DNA of 64,000 nucleotides, from the NCBI GenBank assembly GCA_907163345.1, contig CAJQUN010000329.1:1-64000 (forward strand), read 5' to 3'. A program made the translations under genes and the position numbers. Shown here in pieces: positions 11,794 through 21,570 of this stretch. Under the pieces are notes generated by a model, which saw only the letters and a list, made by a program, of their open reading frames with translations, was not told where the DNA came from and did no database searches. This stretch comes from Haberlea rhodopensis. Taxonomy: Eukaryota > Streptophyta > Magnoliopsida > Lamiales > Gesneriaceae. Every line of letters starts with the position of its first letter. Positions within the stretch are counted from its first letter, which is position 1.

Positions 11794-14218
11794 TGTAAGG
11801 ACCCCCGTGCCTTTAACCCGATATTAGTGTATTAACCCCTGTACTTAGTGCATACAATCATGTTATTAAAGGGGGAAAGTGATTACATGCAACTCAAGCA
11901 TGAATACCATCCATAAAATTTCTTTACATTAATTGTATAATGTCTATACTTTCCCAACATATTCCATAAAATATGTCATGCACCTTTAAACATAAACTAA
12001 CATGCTCTCAATTCATTTTGCAATTCATAATTAATTGCATGCAACACATAAATGAAAAGAGAAAGGCCATTGCCTTCTTTATACATTCCATATACACATA
12101 ATACTGCTCACATGCGAGCGTCGAATAAGTAGGCATGTATCTAATGTATAAAGTATCATGCTCAATACCGTCGTTGGTACCCTCGATCCTGGGAGCACCT
12201 CAAATCCACCGCTCGAGCTCAATTCCAAGCCATCGATGTACCTAATAACCTACCCCAACAGAGACAAGCCCCCACGCGGGGTGAGCATACCAATATCCCA
12301 AATCCCATAATCACAATAATACAATTCATAATTTACAATATGTAAATGCTATGAAATATAAGAGATACTCCCTGGATGGCATCATCCTCATCCGGGATCC
12401 CCTGTACTGTCCCTGTTTTCAAAATAACTTAAATCATCAAATTCCCAAATGCCAGTTAATCATTACATTGATTAATGAATTCACTTGCCACATACCGACA
12501 TTATAACAATAATATCAAATCATTAAACAATGATCACAAATATCCCATATATCTCTTTTATGGTTCCATAGTTCTATTTAATTGCTCGCTCTACAATAGC
12601 GGCATTTCAGTCTCACGCATGCTCAACAACAGTGGCGTCATAACCGATGTTCGCTCAAAGGCGAACACATCTAATCATTGCTCGCTCAAAAGCGGCGCCA
12701 TGCAATTCCCAATGCATATACATCCATTTGTAGCAAGTACCATTAACCATGTATTTCAATATCCGCTAATATCCGTTTTAGATCAGGCATTTCCATATAC
12801 ATTTATTGCAATACAGTGTGTCATGCACTCAACAAGTATTTAAAATAAAGGGCTATGCTCATACGTTATACGTACCTTATACTTTCCGTAGTTCGAGTCC
12901 GACTTCGTCCGAGTCCCACGATCCGATGAATTATGTGCTAACACACAAATTAAAAATCAAACACAAGCATGCAACCACGTGTCCAAGCACGTTCATGACT
13001 CACAATCATATCGTCAATCCATGACGATTACCAAAATAAAAGCCCCCCTCCGGCTAAGCATGCATAATACCCAAAATATTCCTTTTTACAATTTTAAAAG
13101 CCAAGGATTAAACCGAGAATTCCGTTTCATTAAACTTTGGCTCCAACTAATCAATTTTAAAAGTATAGCATTCCCATTGGAATGTAGACATTGCCCCGGA
13201 AACGGCCCCTTAAAAACTTGATACCAAAATCCCGACATTTTCCAAAAATTTCAAAAAAACAAATTTTTACAAGCGGCGATCGATCGCTTATAACTTCGCG
13301 ATCGATCACCTCCATCCAGAGGCCAAACCAGTTCTCATTCGCGATCGATCGCCATTCCTCTCGATCGATCGCCAACCCGCTGGAGATCGATCGCCGAGGC
13401 CACGCGATCGATCGCCCGCACTATTCATCTTCTTCGATTTTTAGCAGCTGCCCGTCGATCGCCCCTCCTCGGCGATCGATCGCCACCTGCAATTTTCCGA
13501 AAATTCGACCTTCCATGGTGTTTTTCACACCCAAACTCAAAACCAACACCCCCAACTTCCTCAACACATCCAAAACACCATTTGTAACCAATAAAAACAC
13601 TAAAAACACCATTTTGGATTTTTATAAAAAAAAATCTCCAATTACCAAACCCAACTAAATACTCAACCAAAACCCACCATACAACTATCAAATCGAAGAC
13701 AATGGTGAGGGGAATGTTAATACCTGATTATCTTCGAGAAATCTGGCTCCCGAGCCAAGCAACCAACGATTTCATCCCCAAGAGCCAAAGAGGGGAAAGG
13801 GGGAGGAGGGTTTGAGCGATGAGAGAGGGAAGAGAGAGGGATTCCATGCCAAATGACGGAAATCTCGTGTCCAACTGGTATATATAGCAAAAATGCCCCA
13901 ACATACCAATACCTCTACAAATACATCATGATTCATTAAAAATCATCTGTTTTCAAAAACTCTCTCTCCAAAATCAAATACCCAAACTGGCCCCAACATA
14001 AAGCGCCCCGGACACCAAGTCCCATTAAAAACCCAACTCATAGGTTTTCCACCAAAACGAGTATACCATCTTAACCTTTGGATCTAACGATCCCAAATGC
14101 CCTATTTAACAACCTCGGGAGACGCAAAACCGTAATTAATTCCTAATTGCCACAATTAAAAATCCATCAAGGATTATTACCACACCGGGATTAACACCAT
14201 TAATCTCCGGACATCACA
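11794..14218 (-). mobile_element. LTR C2, complete (3' LTR of element C)
   Basis: A 2425-bp LTR from TGTAAGGACC to ACATCACA. The polypurine tract is on its right side, so it is the 3' LTR of a minus-strand element. It shares end sequences with A, F and H. In the sense direction it shows the palindrome array, the GTACGT box (12875) and a TTGGGGTAG ending at 12250. Confidence 0.85.
13278..13481 (-). promoter_or_regulatory. Paired GATCGATC array, C2 LTR
   Basis: Sites start at 13278, 13300, 13343, 13363, 13385, 13406, 13454 (degenerate GTCGATCG) and 13474. They form four pairs spaced 22, 20, 21 and 20 bp. Confidence 0.75.
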
Positions 14219-14326
14219 ATTATCCCCCACTAATAAAATTTCATCCTCGAAATTTGCACCGGTGTACTCTACGTAACACCAGGACTACACAAACAAAACA
14301 AAGTCAGAACCCCGGTTCTGGACCGC
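14219..14326 (-). mobile_element. Polypurine tract and interior stub of element C
   Basis: The minus strand reads AGTGGGGGATAAT directly before LTR C2, a standard polypurine tract (14219-14231). The following 95 bp, including a TTTCGAGGATGAAATTT motif, are the end of C's interior. Element E is inserted at 14326/14327 and the rest of C is not in the window. Confidence 0.75.
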
Positions 14327-15816
14327 TGGTAGCGCTTATCGTGTACGCCCAAATTAACCCTTCTTCAGTTCATAACAAAAATATGTAGTAGTGGAAGTAG
14401 TGATCGATCTCACAGGGAAGGTAAATTTATTTCGTGCCAAAAACGAATAGTAACAAGGGGGTTTTAGGATGAATGATTACTACTAAGCAAATTCTATAAT
14501 TAAACTAATTAACGAGATTAACTAAGATGATTTAAACTTATGAGAGCAAAGCGATTCTTGGTTTCCAGGTAACCATAATTTTGGAAAATTATCTTTTAGT
14601 CATCAAATCAAAACATTCGAATTCTTTCAATTATCTATCGATTGGAAATTCAATTCCTACTCATCTTATTCGTAGTCAAAGAGAAAAAGCATTCAATTCA
14701 ACCCTTATCAAATCTCTAATCACCACTACAGCCGTTAATGATTAAATCAATGATAGTTTCAAAACTAATGAGTTCGATAAATCTAATCAATGAAAACTAC
14801 AGCCGTTAAAATTGATTACTCAACCTTTTCTCCTAAGAATTCAATAACACCTACAGCCGGTTAATTATTGATCTTAGTTGTTTCTTAACAAACTATCGAT
14901 TATGTAATTGAATATTAGGTGATCGGTCTAATACACAAACACAACAATCATGGAATTCGAAATCTGAGAAACAAATTGAAATCGAAATCTAATTCAACAA
15001 TCAAACCAAATTCTCATAAAAGATTTAAATCCAAAAGTAGGTATCCCTTCAACCAAGAATCAAAGGGTTTTAGCCTAGCATAATTAAATCTAAAAACAAT
15101 AAAAATTCGATGGAAAACATTAAATAAATAAAGGAAAAGAAATTACTAATATAAATCACGATTCCGGCTTGTCGATTCCGGTTCCGTTCTTCGTTGTTCT
15201 TGAAGAAAACTTGAAAGAAAATTAATCTAAAATCTCAAAATATTCTAAAGTCTGGAAATATCTGCCTAAGAACTCAATAATTTCGAGTTATGGGGGTTGG
15301 TGGCTGATAAAATAGGTTACAATCTTTTAAACATGGTAAAAGACCTAATTTCCTAATTTTGGGACTCTTCGGCGATCGATCGCCTTGAATGTGGCGATCG
15401 ATCGCTGCATTATTTTTTTCGGAAAAACCCTTGATGCGATCGATCGCTATAAAGTGGCGATCGATCGCCGAGCTCCAGTAGACTTTGGCGATCGATCGCC
15501 ACTTCTTCGCGATCGATCGCTAACCCGTAAATTTTGTTGCAAAAGTTTCTGTCCATAGGCGATCGATTTCCTCTTCCGGGCGATCGATGGCCACCTCCAA
15601 AATTACATTTTTGCCCTTTTCTTGATCAACTTTGAGTCCTTGTCATATCCATGTCTCTTCTTGGTCTTTACACATCATTTTTAGCTCGTTTTCTTCGATT
15701 GTACCTACAATTACACAAATATACGATTAGGTAGCATACGTATCAAATTATCTATCAAAACCTACCAAATCGTAGACAATTAAGCACTAAAGATGTGTCT
15801 ATTTCTAGTCACATCA
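14327..15816 (-). mobile_element. 3' LTR of Athila-type element E
   Basis: A 1490-bp LTR, TG to CA on the plus strand. The first 398 bp match 32857-33254 and the next 835 bp match 51943-52777, which are the split 5' LTR of the same element. The two copies differ at roughly 1-2 percent of positions. The polypurine tract (minus GTATGGGGGAGTT) lies directly to the right. Confidence 0.9.
15374..15589 (-). promoter_or_regulatory. Paired GATCGATC array, E 3' LTR
   Basis: Sites start at 15374, 15396, 15438, 15459, 15490, 15511, 15561 (GATCGATT) and 15582 (GATCGATG). They form four pairs spaced 22, 21, 21 and 21 bp. The fourth pair is decayed at the outer base of each site, but the spacing is kept. 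Confidence 0.75.
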
Positions 15817-17248
15817 AACTCCCCCATACTTACTCTTTACTCGACCTCGAGTAAACAAATAAAACTACAATATTTTTGTTTGGCTCATAGGTTCATAACA
15901 AAGCAACTTGTCCTCACTTTAATGCCTCATCAATTTTAACATGCATAATAATGAACGGTGGTGAAAAGTTAACAGTGGAACAAGTTCAATCCCTAAACAT
16001 TTCGTACCCAACGAAGTAGTGAATGTGTGTGGGTGGTCATAAGCAAGTGTTGTGTACAAATTATAGATCCAAAAATTGCAAAGCCATAATAGTTCAAGTC
16101 ATACACTAACACAAGTATAAGCTCACTTGCACACTCTTCTCCACTATCTTAGCTACTTTGCAAACATAAATCAAGTAGGTCTTTATTAGCTTGTAGCTTG
16201 GCCTAGGTATTTGCTTAAGAAAGAAAGGGTAAGGATATTCAAACAAGAGAGTATGATGAAATGCACACTAAAAGCTTCTCTTCTTGTATGAATTTTTCAA
16301 CTTTGTTCTTTTTCACAAGGTTTATTTCAACACTTTGCTTCTTTTGTGCCTTGGCTCCCCTTGGAGTCATATTTTTATCTATTTTTTTCAAGGCATCCCT
16401 TTTTCTTTCATGCATTCCATTCTTTTGGCAATTCAGCTCACAAATATACTTCAATGATTCCCAAGTGCATTTGAATGAAATACATCATACTCCCTTAAAA
16501 GGTATGGATCAAAATCACATTTAGGCTTAAAGGGTAGGATGATAAGCTAGTCAAGAAATGTTGAATGGGGGTCTTTAGTATGCTTAGCATACTACCATTC
16601 TTTTACATTTAAGGCTCAAAATAGGTACTAGAGAATGATTTTGTTTACATGGTAGGCTTGAAAGGCTCAAACGCACCAAAGATTGCCTATATCACTTTCA
16701 TGCTTGCAAGTAGTCTAGACATACGCCTCAAAGAGCATGTAGTTAAGTTCTAGCATGTATTAGAGACTTCTTAAGACTATCACAAAGTTCACACAATCTT
16801 CACTAAGTTATGCACACTTCACAAGTCATGACAATAATGTGCTCAAAATATTCAACTTACTAAGTTAAAGTACACTTTGCATTACAGTTCAAAGTGTTCC
16901 AAGGTTAACAATTCACCTATGTTCAAAAGCATGCATGATATCAATTAGGTTTCATCATGGGCTAGTGATTCTAAGCATGTGTTCATTACTAGCTATGAGC
17001 TCAAATTTTTCAAATATTTCGATTTTTTTTTTGTATTTTTGCAATAAGAAAAACAATAACACACTATTAATCCCTCCCCCATACTTAAATCTTACATTGT
17101 CCCCAATGTAAGGCAAAAAGACAAGAGAAAAGAAAAGTCCAACTATGAAAGCAATAAAAATAAAAGGGAGAAAAGGAACTAACTCCCCTTGGGTTGCCTC
17201 CCAAGCAGCGCCTCTGTTTAACGTCGGTGGCCCGACGCCAGTCCTCTA
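15817..17248 (-). mobile_element. Non-coding 3' interior of E
   Basis: Between the protease ORF and the 3' LTR there is no ORF of note. A full Athila element would have RT, RNase H and integrase before this point; none is here. At 17071-17086 the minus strand repeats AAGTATGGGGGAGGGA, a near copy of the polypurine tract at 15817-15830. It follows a GGGGACAATGTAAG motif and a CTTGGGAGGCAACCCAAG palindrome (about 17188-17205), both typical of the region after the coding part in Athila elements. Confidence 0.75.
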
Positions 17249-18121
17249 TCAAGGTGGTTGATGCAGTGTTGCTCTATCCTTCCTTAACCACCTCAATATC
17301 TTCTTCACTCCTCTGTATCTCGGCTTGTTGCTCTTTGAGTGGTCGTCCCCAGTCTTTGCTCCTTCGTCACTTAATTGACATGGTCGATCCGGAGGGTGCT
17401 TCTTTTCAACGGTACGATCCTGCAAGTTAGAAAAGAGAGGGTCAGCAGTATCATGAGTAGATAAAGCGGCAACATTATGAACAGTATGCACTAAGTTAGA
17501 ATCCATACCTCTCTTCTCGTCAAGGCCATCAGTAGCCTTTCCCGTTTCCCACAACTCATCATTATCAAAATCCGAATCATAATCATCATGTATGCCAATA
17601 GCGTAACTCGAATGCTCAAGAGTCTTAATGGGTTCATAGATGTTGAATTTTGCAACTTTACCATTAGACTCCAATGTTATCATACCGCTATTCATATTGA
17701 TTACTGATTTTGATGTTTTCAAGAATGGCCTTCCTAAAAGGATTAAACTAGATGGATCACCATTTGCCATGTCTAAGACATAGAAATCGGCTGGAAAAAC
17801 CAAGTTCTCTACATGCACAACTACGTCCTCTACTATCCCCTTGGGTATGACCGTGGATTTATCAGCTAAATGAATAACTGCGCTATTTCTTTTTAAAGGT
17901 CCCATTTTCAGTTGAGAGTACATTGAGTAAGGCATGACATTTATGGACGATCCTAAATCGAGCATAGCCTTCTCAATCCTAATAGCACTAATTTCACATG
18001 GGATAAAGAACATACCTGGGTCCTTGTATTTAATGGGGATGCTTCTTTGGTTGTCCGCCGAAACATTGTCATTGAGCTCGACCTTGGGCTGCCCTTTGTG
18101 TTCCTTGCTTTGATCCTCTTT
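17249..18121 (-). pseudogene. Athila-type protease part of gag-pro, cut by F
   Basis: A 291-codon minus-strand frame continuing E's gag-pro polyprotein. The aspartic protease core is Asp-Leu-Gly-Ser-Ser-Ile-Asn-Val-Met near 17930-17965, where most plant gypsy proteases have Asp-Thr-Gly; Asp-Leu-Gly-(Ala/Ser)-Ser is usual for Athila. A conserved Leu-Gly-Arg-Pro-Phe-Leu follows near 17718-17740. The frame joins the gag fragment at 31139 across insertion F, as shown by the duplicated CACGG. It ends at 17249 without RT, so E encodes no polymerase. Confidence 0.85.
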
Positions 18122-18126
18122 CACGG
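18122..18126. other. Target site duplication of F, left
   Basis: CACGG directly left of the LTR start. The same five bases follow the LTR end at 31134-31138. Confidence 0.9.
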
Positions 18127-19046
18127 TGTAAGGACCCCATAAACTTAACCCTTTATTAGTGTATTAATCATTAATGTGTGGCATAAGCTTTAAATAAAAT
18201 TATTCGGGAAACTCAGATGATACTTTACCATTGAATGGCAACACAAAATTTTCTTTAACATACAGTGTTATAAGCTCATCATCCTAACAACAATAGACTC
18301 ATAGAGCTCGCCCATTACACCACTTTTTACTTGTGGACTTTCATAAAAATTTGGGCAGAGTCTCCCCATAAATAGAGCTATCCCGAAATAAAAGCACAAC
18401 ACGTAACATAATTCCCGGCCAGGGAAAACATAATACTCATCAGAATGCAGCAATAATAAGTAAATTCCCAGCCAGGGAAGACACCACACATATGACATCA
18501 AAAGTGGGTTTCAACACCCACATAATACGCCAATGACTCTCATATCATTTAGCAATTCTACCTCTGATTGCTTGCATGCAACATAGAATGAAAGAGAGGA
18601 AGGCTCATGCCTTTACATACAACCCATATACAAGTATAATCTTGCTCACATGCGAGCACCATGAATATGTATATAACCCTCATGGGCGTATGAGTACTTT
18701 ATACGATACCGTGCTTCATCAAGCCCTGGTACCACGATCCTGGAAGTACATCCAATCAACAGCTCGAGCTCATCTCCAAAGCCATCGATGTACCTGTTCA
18801 CCTGCCCCAACAGAGACAGCCCCCAACGGGGTGAGCATACCAATTCCACAATTTCATAATCATAATGACATAATACATAATTTACGAAAATGTAAATATT
18901 GTGGAACATATGTGATACTTCCTGGATGATATCACCCTCATCATAGCGTACCCCTGTAATAATCCTGTTCTCAAAACAGATAAATCATCAAATCCTGAAT
19001 ATGCAGTTAATCATCACATTGGTTAACCCTAGCCAGTTCAAATTAA

Positions 19047-19275
19047 CAACATTTCATAACATCTTACTTTAACTAGCAATGATTAGCAACATTTCATAAC
19101 ATCATTCATAACATCATTTCATAACATCATTTCATAACATCTTTTCATAACTTCATTTCATAACGTCATTTCATAACATCTTTTCATAACATCATTTCAT
19201 AACGTCATTTCATAACATCTTTTCATAACATCTTTTCATAACATCATTTCATAACATCTTACTTTATCTAGCAAT
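19047..19275. repeat. 13-bp tandem repeat in LTR F
   Basis: More than ten copies of ATCATTTCATAAC, with ATCTTTTCATAAC, GTCATTTCATAAC and similar variants. It is bracketed by two copies of a CATCTTACTTTA...CTAGCAAT segment, which suggests growth by slippage between flanking duplicates. It lies inside the candidate LTR intron of F. Confidence 0.85.
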
Positions 19276-19886
19276 TATCATAATTCTAGATATCATATTG
19301 GTATTTCCTTAACTTCCGATACTGGTTAATCACTTCTCTGATTAACTACGTCTCTGTTCCTATTATTACCAATAGGGAATAAAATACAGATATCCTAGAT
19401 ATCTAATCAAATACCACATTTTCATTTCTTACTTCAAGGTAACGTCATACTATGGGTGTTTGCTCCGTAGCAATCACACCTCATCATTGGCTCGCTTCAT
19501 AGCGGCACTGAACATTCCACTATGTGAATCAACATATCGTAACCGAGTCCCGATACCATCATAGCAAAGCATTTCATGTATTTTAGATCATGCATCGTAC
19601 TTGTAAAACATCATTTAAACTATGCTCGTACGCTAAACGTACCTTAAATCCTCGAAGTCCGTGCCGAACCTTGCTCGAGTTCCATGCCCCGAGGAACGAT
19701 GTGCTAAAACGATAAATAATTCACAATTATTTACGAACATGTAACCCATGCTCAAGCACATTCATAACCCTCAAAATATTGTCAACACACGACAATAAAT
19801 CATTTAAAAGACCCGGGGCAGGGTACATGCAGGGAGGGAAAACGAATGCGACATATCGAAAAATTGCCCAAGAACATCTTCAGTAG

Positions 19887-20055
19887 TTCGAACCCTAGCA
19901 TCACCATTCGAACCCAGCCAAGCGTCATAAATCATCTAAAACATGTAATGAACGATCCTTAACATGAATCATCAACCCATAGCCAAAACCTCCAAATTCG
20001 AAATCAAACCCTTACCAAATTAGGGCAAATTCGAACCATAACATCTTAATTCGAT
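19887..20055 (-). promoter_or_regulatory. TTCGAA palindromes in LTR F, left part
   Basis: TTCGAA at 19887, 19907, 19997 and 20030 and TTCGAT at 20050. Pairs 19887/19907 and 20030/20050 are 20 bp apart. The array continues beyond insertion G at 30385, 30405 and 30424. Confidence 0.5.
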
Positions 20056-20124
20056 CCCAATTAAGCTTCATAATTCATTTAAACACGAATAAATCGAATC
20101 CTAACAAGAATTATCATCCTCATG

Positions 20125-20129
20125 CCAAC
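20125..20129. other. Target site duplication of G, left
   Basis: CCAAC, repeated at 30338-30342 directly after the other LTR. Confidence 0.9.
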
Positions 20130-21302
20130 TGTTAGGATCGGTCCGGAGTGTTTAGAGGGGGGGGGGGGGGGGTGAATGAACACTCCTTACAAAATTTATC
20201 CCTTGTGATTTCTTTGTGATTAGTGAAAGAAATCTGTTACTTAATCAACTCTTTGAACAGAACAGACCACTAATAAGTAAGTGCGGAAACGGTCTGCTCT
20301 TGTGTAAGTAAGAACAGCTCGATGGCTAAGTGCAGAATGATAAGACACAGGATATGTTTCTGGAAGTTCGAAGGTGGTGTAATCCTTCTACGTCTCCCCT
20401 TCTTCCAATTAAGGAAGGTTTATACTAGAAGACTTTGATTTATACAATCCTGTTGTACAAACCCGATTCAGGCTGGATTTACCTCACTACCAGTCTGAAA
20501 CTCCTAGTCACTCAACCTGCTCAGACACACTCTGTCTGACAGTTACAATATGTTGCTCACTTCTATTTTTCAATACACAATGCGCACAGTGATCCTACAA
20601 TGATCAAATGTTACAAAGTAATTGCGCTTAAATAAATAACTTCAGCTCGAAAGCTTCTGAACTTTGTAAGCGTGTGCTGTTTTGCTTTCTTGTATATTTT
20701 TCAATTGATCAGCGTGAGTTGTAGAGTCAAGAGTCTTTTGCATCTGTTTGTTGCATCCTTTTATAGTTGAAGGTGGCAACGGCATTGTTTCCCTTAATGT
20801 GCAGCTATGACTCTTTTTAAACTCTGAGAAAGCTACAGTCTTCTTCTTCAGGATACTTGCCGTTCTGGTATATGCTTTCGGCGACTGTCAGGTAAGCTCT
20901 TCTTTGTCTTCTTACCTATTATGGCAATCTTCAGTCTTTGGTCCTTTGTAGCATTAATTGCAGCATTAAATGCTGCAATAAATATCCGTTGATGATTCGG
21001 ACTGAGAAGCCATCCTTTATGTATCCTTGACTGCTCTGATCTGATAAAGGTTGAGATCGATCTGAAGCATCGATCTATTCAGTCTGGAGTCCATCGATCC
21101 GGTCTGATATGCAATATTCTTTATCAGTTTGCTCTGATATGTCCGATCGATCTGGTATGCCTAATTTCCATCGATCCGGTCTGAAATGCTTTGCCATCTT
21201 GCTCTGTTGAGTCCGTTCGATCTGGTCAATCTGATTTCTATCGATCCGGTCTGAACTGTTTTGTCATCTTTAAAATCTCATCGATAAGGTCCGGAACTAA
21301 CA
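20130..21302 (-). mobile_element. 3' LTR of G, full length
   Basis: 1173 bp, TGTTAGGATC to GGAACTAACA on the plus strand. It includes a run of 16 G near the left end and three copies of ATCGATCCGGTCTG at 70-77 bp intervals. Confidence 0.93.
21046..21292 (-). repeat. TCGATCCGGTCTGA repeat cluster in G LTR
   Basis: TCGATCCGGTCTGA starts at 21094, 21171 and 21241, with interleaved GATCGATCTG sites, giving roughly three 70-77 bp units. Clusters of palindromic repeats in this part of the LTR are known in Sireviruses. The other LTR has the same cluster at about 30085-30325. Confidence 0.75.
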
Positions 21303-21316
21303 AATTCCCCCTTTTT
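21303..21316 (-). other. Polypurine tract of G
   Basis: The minus strand reads AAAAAGGGGGAATT immediately before the 3' LTR. This is the plus-strand primer for reverse transcription. Confidence 0.88.
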
Positions 21317-21570
21317 GATGATGACAAAACCTAGCTACTAAGTCTTTTTAACCACTCTTGATAAGAGCTCTGAAGCGAATGCTTTTCGGATCGATTACTT
21401 CTTTGTTCAAAATAAATGAACATTATTAAGTTTGATCGATTCAATCTTTTATTATTAAGCCTTTATTAAAGTTCAAAATAAATGAACAAGGACTTAATCA
21501 AAAGAGGATTTTATTGATCATCAAGAAGTCCTAAATACAGACAGTCTGATAAGTTAAAAGACTAAGACTG

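Larger units (their letters stand above)
18127..20129 (-). mobile_element. Solo LTR F, left part
   Basis: F runs from TGTAAGGACCCC (18127) to GGTCATCACA (31133), interrupted by G. Without G it is about 2.8 kb. It has one LTR only with a perfect 5-bp duplication, so it is a solo LTR left by recombination between two LTRs. It is related to C (similar ends and CAGAGACAGCCCCC box) and shares a TTTGGGCAGAGTCTCCCC module with H. It carries a GTACGT-type box (near 19642), GCTCGCTTCATAGCGGC (near 19490) and a 13-bp tandem repeat. Confidence 0.88.

Noticed and set aside
16239..16524. Small ORFs on both strands in the E 3' interior
   Set aside because: Short, overlapping on opposite strands, low complexity, no motif; the region is non-coding in Athila relatives.
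21046..21292. Counting the GATCGATC sites of copia G among the paired arrays
   Set aside because: Their intervals are 13-77 bp with no 21-bp pairing; they belong to the repeat cluster known from Sireviruses.
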